Assembly (NCBI RefSeq): GCF_039535235.1
Contig: NZ_BAAAWU010000001.1
Location: 3,782,001-3,846,000 of the forward strand
DNA length: 64,000 bases
From: Streptomyces roseoviridis
GTDB lineage: Bacteria; Actinomycetota; Actinomycetes; Streptomycetales; Streptomycetaceae
Direction of reading: 5' to 3'
Under the pieces are notes generated by a model, which was not told where the DNA came from, ran no database searches, and saw nothing but the letters and a program-made list of their open reading frames with translations. Below, in pieces: positions 41,809 through 50,736 of this stretch. The position numbers and the translations under genes are program-made. How positions within the stretch are numbered: position 1 is the first letter of the stretch; each line of letters begins with the position of its first letter.

Positions 41809-42527
41809 GACGCCCCCGGGTGGCTGCGGTGCAGGTGCTGCATCTCGGCGAGCATGCGGCCGAAGGACTCGGTGTGGAGGCCCTGGCGGCCGGCGCCGGC
41901 GCTCCAGGCGCCGGTGCGCGGTCCGGAGGGGACGGTGAGGGTGGCCTTTTCGAGGACGGTGGTGACGGAGTCGAGCCAGGCGCGCTCCATGGCCTCGGTG
42001 TCGAGGTCCAGGCCGTCGAGGGGCTGGAACAGCTCGCCGGTGTAGCGCCACAGGGCGTCGCAGGCCTGCTGCATCCGCTGGTGGCTCTCGTCGGTGCCGT
42101 CGCCGAGGCGCAGGGTCCAGTGCTCGGCGTGGTCCTGGTGGTAGGCGACTTCCTTGACGGCCTTGGCGGCGAGCCCGGCCAGTGGGCCGTCGGTGGCGGC
42201 GAGCCGCCCGTACAGGAGCCGCTGGTAGGTGGAGAAGTAGAGCTGGCGGGCGATGGTGTGGGCGAAGTCGCCGTTGGGCTGTTCGACGAGCTGGCAGTTG
42301 CGGAAGGCGCGTTCCTCACGGAGGTAGGCGAGTTCGTCCTCGTCGCCGACGAGGGAGAGCAGGACGCGGGCCTGGCCGAGGAGGTCGAGTGCGATGTTGG
42401 CGAGGGCGACTTCTTCTTCGAGGACGGGGGCGCTGCCGGCCCACTCCCCCAGGCGCTGGGCGAGGACGAGGGCGTCGTCGCCGAGGGCGAGTGTCGCGGC
42501 CGGGACGGTGGTGGTCTGGCTGGTCAC
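41802..42527 (-). CDS. paaC: Phenylacetyl-CoA epoxidase structural subunit PaaC
   Basis: The 241-residue protein is the ferritin-like non-catalytic partner of PaaA. It is helical, with LGDDALVLAQRLGEWAGSAPVLEEEVALANIALDLLGQAR and YHQDHAEHW. GTG at 42527 overlaps the paaB stop (GTGA). The four-base overlaps keep the subunits in step. Confidence 0.94.
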   Translation of the reverse strand: MTSQTTTVPAATLALGDDALVLAQRLGEWAGSAPVLEEEVALANIALDLLGQARVLLSLVGDEDELAYLREERAFRNCQLVEQPNGDFAHTIARQLYFSTYQRLLYGRLAATDGPLAGLAAKAVKEVAYHQDHAEHWTLRLGDGTDESHQRMQQACDALWRYTGELFQPLDGLDLDTEAMERAWLDSVTTVLEKATLTVPSGPRTGAWSAGAGRQGLHTESFGRMLAEMQHLHRSHPGASW

Positions 42528-42811
42528 AGGTGCTTCACCCCGTCCGGGATCTCGTAGAAGGTCGGGTGGCGGTAGGGCTTGTCCGCGGAGGGTTCGAAGA
42601 AGGGGTCCTTCTCGTCGGGCGAGGAGGCGGTGATCGCGGTGGAGGGGACGACCCAGAGGGACACGCCTTCGCTGCGCCGGGTGTAGAGGTCGCGGGCGTT
42701 GCGCAGGGCCATCTCGGCGTCGGGGGCGTGCAGGCTGCCGGCGTGGGTGTGGGACAGTCCGCGGCGCGAGCGCACGAACACCTCCCACAGCGGCCATCCG
42801 TCGGTGGTCAT
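42524..42811 (-). CDS. paaB: Phenylacetyl-CoA epoxidase subunit PaaB
   Basis: The 95-residue subunit is a small alpha/beta protein that joins PaaAC heterodimers. It has [25 protein letters not shown] and the length normal for PaaB. ATG overlaps the paaA stop by four bases. Confidence 0.95.
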   Translation of the reverse strand: MTTDGWPLWEVFVRSRRGLSHTHAGSLHAPDAEMALRNARDLYTRRSEGVSLWVVPSTAITASSPDEKDPFFEPSADKPYRHPTFYEIPDGVKHL

Positions 42812-43878
42812 GCGCGTGCCTCCCCGTCCGTGTGCTGTCCGGCCGTGCGGCCGGTGTCGTGGCCGGGCTCGTGTCCGGCATGGTCTTCGGCCTGGTGTCC
42901 GGTGTGCTGCTGGTGCTTCTGGGCGTATGCCGCGGCGGCGTCCCTGACCCAGGCGCCGTCCTCGTGGGCCTGGCGGCGCTTGTTGAGTCGCTGCTCGTTG
43001 CACGGGCCGTTGCCCTTGAGGACGTCCCAGAACTCGGCCCAGTCGATGGGGCCGAAGTCGTAGTGCCCGCGCTCCTCGTTCCACTTGAGGTCGGGGTCGG
43101 GGAGGGTGAGGCCGAGGCTCTCGGCCTGGGGGACGGCGATGTCGACGAAGCGCTGGCGCAGTTCGTCGTTGGAGTGCCGCTTGATCTTCCACGCCATCGC
43201 CTGGGCGGAGTGGGTGGACTCGTCGTCCGGCGGGCCGAACATCATCAGCGACGGCCACCACCAGCGGTTCACCGCGTCCTGGGCCATGGCGTGCTGGGCC
43301 TCGGTGCCGCGGGAGAGGGCGAGCAGTGCCTCGTACCCCTGGCGCTGGTGGAAGGACTCCTCCTTGCACACGCGGACCATCGCGCGGGCGTAGGGCCCGT
43401 AGGAGCAGCGGCAGAGGGGGACCTGGTTGGTGATGGCGGCGCCGTCGACGAGCCAGCCGATGGCGCCGACGTCGGCCCAGGTCAGCGTCGGGTAGTTGAA
43501 GATCGACGAGTACTTCTGGCGGCCGGAGTGGAGCTTGTCGAGGAGCTCGTCGCGGCTGGCGCCGAGGGTCTCGGCCGCGCTGTACAGATACAGGCCGTGG
43601 CCTGCCTCGTCCTGGACCTTGGCCATGAGGATCGCCTTGCGCCGCAGGCTGGGGGCGCGGGTGATCCAGTTCGCCTCGGGCTGCATGCCGATGATCTCGG
43701 AGTGGGCGTGCTGGGCGATCTGGCGGATCAGGCCCGCCCGGTAGGCGTCGGGCATCCAGTCGCGGGGCTCGATGCGCTCGTCGGCGGCGACGGCGGCGTC
43801 GAACACCGCTTCGAGTGCGGCCTGGGGCGCCTCCGTCCCCGCTGTCGCTGTCGTCGTCTCTGCCGTACCTGCGGTCAT
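42808..43878 (-). CDS. paaA: Phenylacetyl-CoA epoxidase catalytic subunit PaaA
   Basis: The 356-residue subunit holds the di-iron site that epoxidises the ring of phenylacetyl-CoA. Its helices contain the metal ligands in [14 protein letters not shown] (E-x2-H) and [12 protein letters not shown]. The last 40 residues form a His/Gln-rich tail ([20 protein letters not shown]) beyond the family core. It begins the paaABCDE operon, just downstream of a PaaR-type operator. Confidence 0.96.
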   Translation of the reverse strand: MTAGTAETTTATAGTEAPQAALEAVFDAAVAADERIEPRDWMPDAYRAGLIRQIAQHAHSEIIGMQPEANWITRAPSLRRKAILMAKVQDEAGHGLYLYSAAETLGASRDELLDKLHSGRQKYSSIFNYPTLTWADVGAIGWLVDGAAITNQVPLCRCSYGPYARAMVRVCKEESFHQRQGYEALLALSRGTEAQHAMAQDAVNRWWWPSLMMFGPPDDESTHSAQAMAWKIKRHSNDELRQRFVDIAVPQAESLGLTLPDPDLKWNEERGHYDFGPIDWAEFWDVLKGNGPCNEQRLNKRRQAHEDGAWVRDAAAAYAQKHQQHTGHQAEDHAGHEPGHDTGRTAGQHTDGEARA

Positions 43879-43892
43879 CGGACCCCCTACCG

Positions 43893-43906
43893 ACCGATCG
43901 TTCGGT
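43893..43906. promoter_or_regulatory. PaaR-type operator in the paaA promoter
   Basis: ACCGATCGTTCGGT matches ACCGA-N4-TCGGT exactly, within a larger near-palindrome from 43889. It lies 15 bases before the paaA start, where a repressor would block transcription. The same motif lies upstream of paaN/paaH and bkdA. Confidence 0.8.
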
Positions 43907-43951
43907 TGAATGACTTCAATGGTCGTTCGGCGGCCCGTATGGTGTCAACCC

Positions 43952-43960
43952 TGTGGATAA
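43952..43960 (-). promoter_or_regulatory. Single DnaA box
   Basis: TGTGGATAA (minus-strand TTATCCACA) lies in the paaA/DUF5819 intergenic region, about 30 bases upstream of the latter. A lone box is weaker evidence than a cluster. Confidence 0.5.
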
Positions 43961-43990
43961 CTGCTGAGGTATGAGCGGGAGCGGGGCGGG

Positions 43991-44725
43991 ATGGACTCGT
44001 ACGACGACGGGGGCCCGGGCGGGTCCGATCCGGGCGGTTCGCCCGAACGGGTGGCGGAAGGGCCGAGGACCGGCATCGCGGCGCTGTCCATGCCGTACCA
44101 GGTGGTCGCGGCCGTCGCCCTCGCCGTCCTCGGCGTCTTCGCCTGCGTCCACCTCGCGATGGTCTTCCTGCACGTGGCGCCCTCGAACACGCTGACCAAG
44201 CAGCACGGCGAGGCCGTCGACGAATGGGTCTACCCGGAGTTCGAGCAGAACTGGAAGCTCTTCGCGCCCAACCCGCTCCAGCAGAACATCTCCGTCGAGG
44301 TCCGCGCCGAGATCACCGGCGCGGACGGCGGCCGCACCACCACCGGGTGGATCGACCTGTCCGCCCAGGACACGGCGCGGATCCGCGGCAGCTTCCTGCC
44401 CAGCCACACCGCGCAGAACGAGCTGCGCCGGGCTTGGGACTTCTACCTCAACTCGCACACCGACGACCACCGCCCCAACGGGCTGCGCGGCGAGCTCTCC
44501 GCGGAGTACATGCGGCGGATCGTGCTCCTGCGCCTCGACGAGCGGGCGCTCGGCGGCACCGTGCAGAAGATCCAGCTGCGTTCGGCCACCCGGGGTGTCC
44601 CCGCCCCCGCCTGGAGCAACGAGAAGGCCGACACGGCCCCCGTCTTCCGCACCGCGCCCTGGTGGCGGATCACCCCCGCCGACCGCCCCGCCGGTGCCGG
44701 AACCCGTACGGAGGCCGACCGATGA
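43991..44725 (+). CDS. DUF5819 (SdpA-like) membrane protein
   Basis: The 244-residue protein has one membrane helix (about 37-58, YQVVAAVALAVLGVFACVHLAMVFLH) then an extracytoplasmic domain. The motif VYPEFEQNWKLFAPNPLQQNIS recalls the WxxFAPxP block of SdpA, the partner of the HTTM protein SdpB in Bacillus toxin maturation. Its stop overlaps the HTTM gene by four bases, and the HTTM gene overlaps TrmH likewise. The family function is unknown; the SdpA comparison is mine. Confidence 0.8.
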   Translation: MDSYDDGGPGGSDPGGSPERVAEGPRTGIAALSMPYQVVAAVALAVLGVFACVHLAMVFLHVAPSNTLTKQHGEAVDEWVYPEFEQNWKLFAPNPLQQNISVEVRAEITGADGGRTTTGWIDLSAQDTARIRGSFLPSHTAQNELRRAWDFYLNSHTDDHRPNGLRGELSAEYMRRIVLLRLDERALGGTVQKIQLRSATRGVPAPAWSNEKADTAPVFRTAPWWRITPADRPAGAGTRTEADR

Positions 44726-45936
44726 GCCGCACACCCGCCGCCGAGCGGCCCCGCGTGCCCTTCGACCGGCGGCTCGCCGCCGCCGTGCAGAAGGTCACGG
44801 CGAACGCCCTTGGCCCCTACCAGACCGCGATCGTCCGCATCGGCTTCTCCTTCACCTGGCTGCTGTTCCTGCTCCGCGAGTGGCCCCACCGGCTGGAGCT
44901 GTACGGCCCCGACGGCCCCTGGTCCTGGGAGATGGGCCACCGGCTCATCACCGACAACAACGCCTTCACGGTGCTCATGTGGTCGGACGGCCGGCTCTGG
45001 TTCGAGATCGTCTACGGCCTCGCGGTGCTCTCCGCCCTCCTGATGCTGCTCGGCTGGCACACCCGGGCCGTCTCGGTGGTCTTCATGGCCGGAGTGCTCT
45101 CGCTGCAGAACCGCTCCATCTTCATGGGCGACGGAGGCGACAACGTCATCCACCTGATGGCGCTCTACCTCGTCCTCACCCGCTGCGCGCAGGTCTGGTC
45201 GCTCGACGCCCGGCGCGCCGCGCGCGGCCGCGACGGCGGGGCCGCGGGGCCCCTGCTGTGGACCGTCCTCGGCGGCTTCCTGATGGCCGCCACCTTCTTC
45301 TCCGGCACCACCGGCGAGTGGTGGCTGCTGGTGCTGCTGTGGGTGCTGTGGCTGGGGCAGGGCCTGTGGTGGCTGGTGAGCCGCTACGCCCCCGAGGAGC
45401 CGCGCACGCTTCTCGACGTGGTGGCCAACCTCGCCCACAACGCCACCCTCGTCGTGATCATGGCCGAGGTCTGCCTGATCTACGCCACGGCCGGCTGGTA
45501 CAAGGTCCAGGGCTCGCGCTGGCAGGACGGCACCGCGCTGTACTACCCGCTCCAGCTCGACTACTTCTCGCCCTGGCCCGCCCTCTCCGACCTCCTGGGC
45601 GCGAGCGGGCTGATCGTGCTGCTGCTGACCTACGGCACCGTGATGGTGCAGGTCGCCTTCCCCTTCACCCTCTTCAACCGCAAGGTCAAGAACGTCCTGC
45701 TCGCGGCGATGATGCTGGAGCACGCCGGCATCGCCGTGCTGCTCGGCCTGCCGTTCTTCTCGCTCGCGATGATCGCCGCGGACGCGGTCTTCCTGCCGAC
45801 GGCGTTCCTGGTGTGGCTGGGCGCGCGGACGGCGCGCGGCCGCGACCGGGTGCTGCGCAGGCCGCGGGCCGAGGCGGTGCCGCCGGAGCGGAGCCGTTCG
45901 GGTGACGAGCACAGTCCCCGTACCCTCGTCGGGTGA
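44722..45936 (+). CDS. HTTM domain (SdpB-like) integral membrane protein
   Basis: The 404-residue protein has about nine membrane segments. It carries the HTTM pattern: YQTAIVRIGFSFTWLLFLLREW, SIFMGDGGDNVIHLMALYL, and the luminal segment GWYKVQGSRWQDGTALYYPLQLDYFSPWP. HTTM domains are shared by vitamin K-dependent gamma-carboxylase and SdpB. Whether this one is a carboxylase cannot be told. It overlaps DUF5819 and TrmH by four bases each, so the three are expressed together. Confidence 0.85.
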   Translation: MSRTPAAERPRVPFDRRLAAAVQKVTANALGPYQTAIVRIGFSFTWLLFLLREWPHRLELYGPDGPWSWEMGHRLITDNNAFTVLMWSDGRLWFEIVYGLAVLSALLMLLGWHTRAVSVVFMAGVLSLQNRSIFMGDGGDNVIHLMALYLVLTRCAQVWSLDARRAARGRDGGAAGPLLWTVLGGFLMAATFFSGTTGEWWLLVLLWVLWLGQGLWWLVSRYAPEEPRTLLDVVANLAHNATLVVIMAEVCLIYATAGWYKVQGSRWQDGTALYYPLQLDYFSPWPALSDLLGASGLIVLLLTYGTVMVQVAFPFTLFNRKVKNVLLAAMMLEHAGIAVLLGLPFFSLAMIAADAVFLPTAFLVWLGARTARGRDRVLRRPRAEAVPPERSRSGDEHSPRTLVG

Positions 45937-46607
45937 GCACCACCGAAGAACAGGCCGTGCCGGTCCAGGACGGCGAGCCGATCCAGTACGACGAGGCGTA
46001 CGGCCCCGAGGTCGGCGTCGGGCCGCATCCGCGGCCGTGGCCTCGGGGCGAGCAGTACGACCCGGAACTGCTGGCCGGCGGCGACCGGCGCAACGTCGTG
46101 GACCGCTACCGGTACTGGACGCGCGAGGCGATCGTGGCGGACCTGGACACCCGGCGCCACGACTTCCACGTGGCGGTGGAGAACTGGAGCCACGACTTCA
46201 ACATCGGGTCGGTGGTGCGGACGGCCAACGCCTTCCTGGCGAAGGAGATCCACATCGTGGGCCGGCGGCGCTGGAACCGGCGCGGGGCGATGGTCACCGA
46301 TCGCTACCAGCACGTACGCCACCACCCGGACACCGAGGCGCTGACCGCCTGGGCGGCGGCCGAGGACCTGCCGATCATCGGCATCGACAACCTGCCGGGC
46401 GCCGTGCCGCTGGAGCGGACCGTGCTGCCGCGGCGGTGTGTGCTGCTGTTCGGCCAGGAAGGCCCCGGCCTCACGGAGGAGGCGCGGGCGCGGGCCGAGA
46501 TGGTCTGCTCCATCGCCCAGTTCGGTTCCACGCGGTCGATCAACGCGGGGGCGGCCGCGGCGATCGCGATGCACGCGTGGGTGCAGCGGTACGCGGAGAT
46601 CGACTGA
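45933..46607 (+). CDS. SpoU/TrmH-family RNA 2'-O-methyltransferase
   Basis: The 224-residue enzyme transfers a methyl group from S-adenosylmethionine to a ribose 2'-OH of rRNA or tRNA. SPOUT motifs are NIGSVVRTANAFLAKEIHIVG, LLFGQEGPGLTEE and SIAQFGSTRSINAGAAAAIAMHAW, together forming the trefoil-knot AdoMet site. The RNA target is unknown. It is co-translated with the two genes before it, but a link to them is not obvious. Confidence 0.9.
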   Translation: MSTTEEQAVPVQDGEPIQYDEAYGPEVGVGPHPRPWPRGEQYDPELLAGGDRRNVVDRYRYWTREAIVADLDTRRHDFHVAVENWSHDFNIGSVVRTANAFLAKEIHIVGRRRWNRRGAMVTDRYQHVRHHPDTEALTAWAAAEDLPIIGIDNLPGAVPLERTVLPRRCVLLFGQEGPGLTEEARARAEMVCSIAQFGSTRSINAGAAAAIAMHAWVQRYAEID

Positions 46608-46613
46608 CGCAGC

Positions 46614-46642
46614 GGGGGCGGGGCGTTGTTCTCCCCGCCCCC
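46614..46642. terminator. Terminator between TrmH and paaN
   Basis: GGGGGCGGGG (46614-46623) pairs with CCCCGCCCCC (46633-46642) around a nine-base loop, between convergent genes. Confidence 0.8.
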
Positions 46643-46681
46643 GACCGATGGGCCGGGCCGGCCTCTCCGGTGGGCTCGGCG

Positions 46682-48379
46682 TCAGGCCTGGCGGCGGATC
46701 TCCACCACGCGGAAGCGGTTGGAGACGAAGGCTCCGTCGCACAGGGCGGCGTTGGCGGCGGGGTTGCCGCCCGAGCCGTGGAAGTCGGAGAAGGCGGCGG
46801 TCTGGTTGACGTAGACACCGCCGGTGAGGTTCAGCGAGAGCTGCGCCGACTCCTCCAGGCAGACCTCCTCGATCGCGCGCTCGGTCTCGGCGGAGGTCGT
46901 GTAGGCACCGATCGTCATGGCGCCCTTCTCGCGGACCGTGCGGCGCAGCAGCTCCAGGGCGTCGGCGGTCGAGTCGACCTGGACGGCGAAGGAGACCGGG
47001 CCGAAGCACTCGGAGAAGTAGGCGGCCTCGGAGTCCGGCTTGGAGCCGTCGAGCTTCACGATGACCGGGGTGCGCACCACGGCGTCCGGGAACTCCGGGT
47101 TCACGACCTCGCGGGAGGCGAGCGCCACCTCGCCCAGCGCCGCCGCGGCCTCCAGGCGGGCCTTGACGTCCGGGTTGACCAGCGCGCCGAGCAGCGCGTT
47201 GGCCCTGGCGTCGTCGCCGAGCAGGCCGCCGACCGCGGCGGCGAGGTCGGCGACCACCTCGTCGTACGACTTCGGGCCCTGGTCGGTGGTGATGCCGTCG
47301 CGGGGGATCAGCAGGTTCTGCGGGGTGGTGCACATCTGGCCGCTGTACAGGGACAGGGAGAACGCCAGGTTGGAGAGCATGCCCTTGTAGTCGTCGGTGG
47401 AGTCGACGACGACCGTGTTGACGCCCGCCTTCTCGGTGTAGACCTGCGCCTGGCGGGCGTTGGCCTCCAGCCAGTCGCCGAAGGCGGTCGAGCCCGTGTA
47501 GTCGATGATCCGGATCTCGGGGCGGACGGCCAGGGTCTTGGCGATGCCCTCGCCGGGACGCTCGACGGCCAGCGCCACCAGGTTGGGGTCGAAGCCGGCC
47601 TCGGCGAGGACCTCGCGGGCGACGCGGACCGTGAGGGCCAGCGGCAGGACGGCGCGCGGGTGCGGCTTGACCAGCACCGGGTTGCCCGTGGCGAGGGAGG
47701 CGAACAGGCCCGGGTAGCCGTTCCACGTCGGGAAGGTGTTGCAGCCGATGACCAGGCCGATGCCGCGGCCGACCGGCGTGAACTCCTTGCTGAGCTCCAG
47801 CGGGTCCCGCTTGCCCTGCGGCTTGGACCAGGCCGTGAGGCCGGCCGGGGTGCGGGTCTGCTCCTCGTACGCGTACGCCACGGCCTCCAGGCCACGGTCC
47901 TGGGCGTGCGGGCCGCCGGCCTGGAAGGCCATCATGAACGCCTGGCCGCTCGTGTGCATGACCGCGTGCGCGAACTCGTGGGTGCGGGCGGAGATCCGGG
48001 CGAGGATCTCCAGGCACACCAGGGCGCGGGCCTCGGGCCCGGCGTCACGCCACGCGGCCGTGCCGGCGCGCATGGCGGGCAGCAGCACGTCGATGTCGGC
48101 GTGCGGATACTCGACGCCGAGCGCCGGGCCGTACGGCGAGGTCTCGCCGCCGGTCCAGCCGTCGGTGCCGGGCTGGTCGAGCTCGAAGCGCTTGCCGAGC
48201 AGGTCCTGATAGGCGGCGAGGCCGGCCGCGGCGTCCAGCGACCCGTTCTCCCCGTAGGCCTTCGGGTGCTCCGGGTGCGGGGACCAGTAGGCGCGGGTGC
48301 GGATCGTGGCGAGGGCCTGATCGAGTGTGGACCGGTGCTTCTCGGCCAGACGGTCGGTGGTCAGCTGAGCGGTGGCCAT
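46682..48379 (-). CDS. paaN: Phenylacetic acid degradation protein PaaN
   Basis: The 565-residue protein is the aldehyde dehydrogenase-type PaaN that processes the ring-opened phenylacetate intermediate. Visible motifs are VIGCNTFPTWNG, KPHPRAVLPLAL, the FGDWLEANARQAQ region, and the catalytic cysteine motif SLYSGQMCTTPQN. No hydratase domain of the longer PaaZ is attached. ATG at 48379 is in the shared promoter with paaH, which carries a PaaR-type site. Confidence 0.92.
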   Translation of the reverse strand: MATAQLTTDRLAEKHRSTLDQALATIRTRAYWSPHPEHPKAYGENGSLDAAAGLAAYQDLLGKRFELDQPGTDGWTGGETSPYGPALGVEYPHADIDVLLPAMRAGTAAWRDAGPEARALVCLEILARISARTHEFAHAVMHTSGQAFMMAFQAGGPHAQDRGLEAVAYAYEEQTRTPAGLTAWSKPQGKRDPLELSKEFTPVGRGIGLVIGCNTFPTWNGYPGLFASLATGNPVLVKPHPRAVLPLALTVRVAREVLAEAGFDPNLVALAVERPGEGIAKTLAVRPEIRIIDYTGSTAFGDWLEANARQAQVYTEKAGVNTVVVDSTDDYKGMLSNLAFSLSLYSGQMCTTPQNLLIPRDGITTDQGPKSYDEVVADLAAAVGGLLGDDARANALLGALVNPDVKARLEAAAALGEVALASREVVNPEFPDAVVRTPVIVKLDGSKPDSEAAYFSECFGPVSFAVQVDSTADALELLRRTVREKGAMTIGAYTTSAETERAIEEVCLEESAQLSLNLTGGVYVNQTAAFSDFHGSGGNPAANAALCDGAFVSNRFRVVEIRRQA

Positions 48380-48434
48380 GGATGGACCAACTCCTCGTCG
48401 AGCTGGGCAGGGAGACGCGTACGGAGTTAGAGTA

Positions 48435-48448
48435 ACCGAACGATCGGT
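48435..48448. promoter_or_regulatory. PaaR-type operator between paaN and paaH
   Basis: ACCGAACGATCGGT matches ACCGA-N4-TCGGT exactly, followed by CGG. It is centrally placed between the divergent paaN and paaH genes, so one bound repressor could block both promoters. Confidence 0.8.
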
Positions 48449-48503
48449 CGGGACAAGGGGGTCCGTCGATCCTGTGGAAAACCCATCGGGGAGGATCACT
48501 CCT

Positions 48504-50072
48504 ATGACCGCCAACGCCAACGTCCGCCCGGGGAGCGACGAGCCGTCGGCCGACGCGGCCGGGCCCGTGGATCCGAGCCGCGCCGTCGCCGTCGTCGGCA
48601 CGGGCACCATGGGCCAGGGGATCGCCCAGGTCGCCCTGCTCGCGGGCCACCCCGTGCGCCTCTACGACAGCGCGCCCGGCCGGGCGGCCGAGGCCGTGGC
48701 GGCCGTCGGGGGCCGCCTGGACCGGCTCGTCGAGAAGGGCCGGCTGGACGCGGCGGAGCGGGACGCCGCGCTGGCCCGGCTGCACGCGGCGGACGCGCTC
48801 GCCGAGCTTGCCGGCGCCGCCCTGGTCGTCGAGGCGATCGTCGAACGGCTCGACGTCAAGCAGCGGCTGTTCGCGGACCTGGAAGACGTCGTCGGCGCGG
48901 ACGCCGTGCTCGCCACCAACACGTCCTCGCTGTCCGTCACCGCCATCGCGGGCGGACTGCGGCTCCCCGGCCGGTTCGTCGGTCTGCACTTCTTCAATCC
49001 GGCGCCGCTGCTGCCGCTGGTCGAGGTCGTCAGCGGCTTCGCCACCGACCCGGCGACCGCCACGCGCGCGTACGAGACGGCGAGGCGCTGGGGCAAGACG
49101 CCGGTGCGCTGCACCGACACCCCCGGCTTCATCGTGAACCGGATCGCCCGCCCCTTCTACGCGGAGGCGCTGCGGGTCCACGAGGAGGGCGTCGCCGACC
49201 CCGCGACGATCGACGCGGCCCTGCGCGAGTCCGGCGGGTTCCGGATGGGCCCCTTCGAGCTGACCGACCTGATCGGCCAGGACGTCAACGAGGCCGTCAC
49301 CCGGTCCGTGTGGGACTCCTTCCACCAGGACCCCAAGTTCACGCCGTCGCTCGCGCAGCGCCGGCTCGTCGAGTCCGGACGGCTCGGCCGCAAGTCGGGG
49401 CACGGCTGGTTCTCGTACGCCGAAGGCGCCGGACGGCCCGAGCCGCACACCGCGGCCCCGGCGAAGGCCCCCGAGCGGATCACCGTCCGCGGCGGCCTCG
49501 GTCCGGCCGAGCAGCTGGTCGGGCTCGTCGAGGAGGCCGGGATCACGGTCGTGCGGGAGGAGGGCGAGACCGGCGGAATCGAGCTGCCGAGCGGCGCCCT
49601 GCTCCGCCTCGCGGACGGGCGGACCTCCTTCGAACGCCCCCAGGAGAAGATCGTCCACTTCGACCTGGCGCTCGACTACGCGGCGGCGGGCCGGATCGTC
49701 CTCTCGGCCCGTGAGGGCATCCCGGCCGAGGCACTCGACGAGGCGGTGGGTCTCTTCCAGGCGCTCGGCAAGCAGGTCTCCGTCATCGGGGACGTACCCG
49801 GCATGATCGTGGCCCGTACGGTCGCGATGCTGGTGGACCTGGCGGCCGACGCCGTCGAACGGGGCGTCGCCACCGCGGAGGACGTCGACACCGCGATGCG
49901 GCTCGGGGTCAACTACCCGGCCGGTCCCCTGGAGTGGGGGGCGAGAATCGGGTTCCGGCGCGCCTGCTCCCTGCTGATCCAGATGCACAAGCGGTACCCG
50001 ACCGGGCGATACGCGCCGAGCGTCGCCCTCGCGCGCCGGGGCTATGCCGAGCCGGCCGAGGAGAGCAGATGA
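48504..50072 (+). CDS. paaH: 3-hydroxyacyl-CoA dehydrogenase PaaH
   Basis: The 522-residue enzyme oxidises 3-hydroxyadipyl-CoA with NAD. The Rossmann motif VVGTGTMGQGIAQVALLAGH is near residues 31-55, followed by TNTSSLSVTAIA and HFFNPAP, and two C-terminal dimerisation modules (GFIVNRIARP and PGMIVARTVAML), making it the long double-domain form. ATG at 48504 follows GGGAGG. paaR overlaps its stop. Confidence 0.92.
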   Translation: MTANANVRPGSDEPSADAAGPVDPSRAVAVVGTGTMGQGIAQVALLAGHPVRLYDSAPGRAAEAVAAVGGRLDRLVEKGRLDAAERDAALARLHAADALAELAGAALVVEAIVERLDVKQRLFADLEDVVGADAVLATNTSSLSVTAIAGGLRLPGRFVGLHFFNPAPLLPLVEVVSGFATDPATATRAYETARRWGKTPVRCTDTPGFIVNRIARPFYAEALRVHEEGVADPATIDAALRESGGFRMGPFELTDLIGQDVNEAVTRSVWDSFHQDPKFTPSLAQRRLVESGRLGRKSGHGWFSYAEGAGRPEPHTAAPAKAPERITVRGGLGPAEQLVGLVEEAGITVVREEGETGGIELPSGALLRLADGRTSFERPQEKIVHFDLALDYAAAGRIVLSAREGIPAEALDEAVGLFQALGKQVSVIGDVPGMIVARTVAMLVDLAADAVERGVATAEDVDTAMRLGVNYPAGPLEWGARIGFRRACSLLIQMHKRYPTGRYAPSVALARRGYAEPAEESR

Positions 50073-50662
50073 CCACCGCGCGACGCGACACCTACACCCC
50101 CGAGACGCTGCTCCAGGTGGCCGTCCGGGTCTTCAACGAGCGCGGCTACGACGGCACCTCCATGGAGCACCTGTCCAAGGCGGCGGGGATCTCCAAGTCG
50201 TCGATCTACCACCACGTGTCCGGCAAGGAGGAGCTGCTGCGGCGGGCCGTCAGCCGGGCGCTCGACGGGCTCTTCGCGATCCTGGACGAGCCGGCCGCCG
50301 GGCGGGGCCGGGCGATCGAACGGGTCGAGTACGTGACCCGGCGCACCGTCGACGTGCTGATCGCCGAACTGCCGTACGTGACGCTGCTGCTGCGCGTGCG
50401 GGGCAACACGACCACCGAGCGGTGGGCGCTGGAGCGGCGCCGCGAGTTCGACCACCGGGTGGCCGATCTCCTGAAGGCCGCGGCGGCCGACGGGGACCTG
50501 CGGGCGGACGTGGACATCCGGCTCGCCACCCGGCTGCTCTTCGGCATGATCAACTCGCTGGTGGAGTGGTACCGGCCGCACCCCGACGCCACGACGGACC
50601 GGGACCAGCTGGCGGACACCGTCGTCCACCTCGCCTTCGACGGGCTGCGTACGGCCCGCTGA
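50069..50662 (+). CDS. paaR: TetR-family regulator (PaaR type)
   Basis: The 197-residue protein has a TetR helix-turn-helix (residues 10-55: TLLQVAVRVFNERGYDGTSMEHLSKAAGISKSSIYHHVSGKEEL) and an alpha-helical ligand domain. It is encoded with paaH, and three ACCGA-N4-TCGGT sites in this window match the operator I recall for Streptomyces PaaR, which is released by phenylacetyl-CoA. The name rests on operon position and these sites. Confidence 0.85.
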   Translation: MTTARRDTYTPETLLQVAVRVFNERGYDGTSMEHLSKAAGISKSSIYHHVSGKEELLRRAVSRALDGLFAILDEPAAGRGRAIERVEYVTRRTVDVLIAELPYVTLLLRVRGNTTTERWALERRREFDHRVADLLKAAAADGDLRADVDIRLATRLLFGMINSLVEWYRPHPDATTDRDQLADTVVHLAFDGLRTAR

Positions 50663-50685
50663 CCGGGGCGCCGAAGACGCGTCGG

Positions 50686-50728
50686 GACGAGGAGCCCGGC
50701 CGGGGTGACCCCGGCCGGGCTCCTCGTC
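50686..50728. terminator. Terminator between paaR and bkdR
   Basis: A perfect 20-bp stem (50686-50705 with 50709-50728) and a TGA loop lies between convergent genes. Confidence 0.9.
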
Positions 50729-50736
50729 CTCCCCGG

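Noticed and set aside
46160..46185. CACGTG hexamers at other places as parS candidates (for example in the TrmH gene)
   Set aside because: Their flanks do not match GTTTCACGTGAAAC beyond the core; only 58508 is perfect and 63504 is one base off.
44000..46700. An SdpC-like toxin gene near the HTTM pair
   Set aside because: No short secreted ORF with a plausible ribosome site lies between paaA and paaN.
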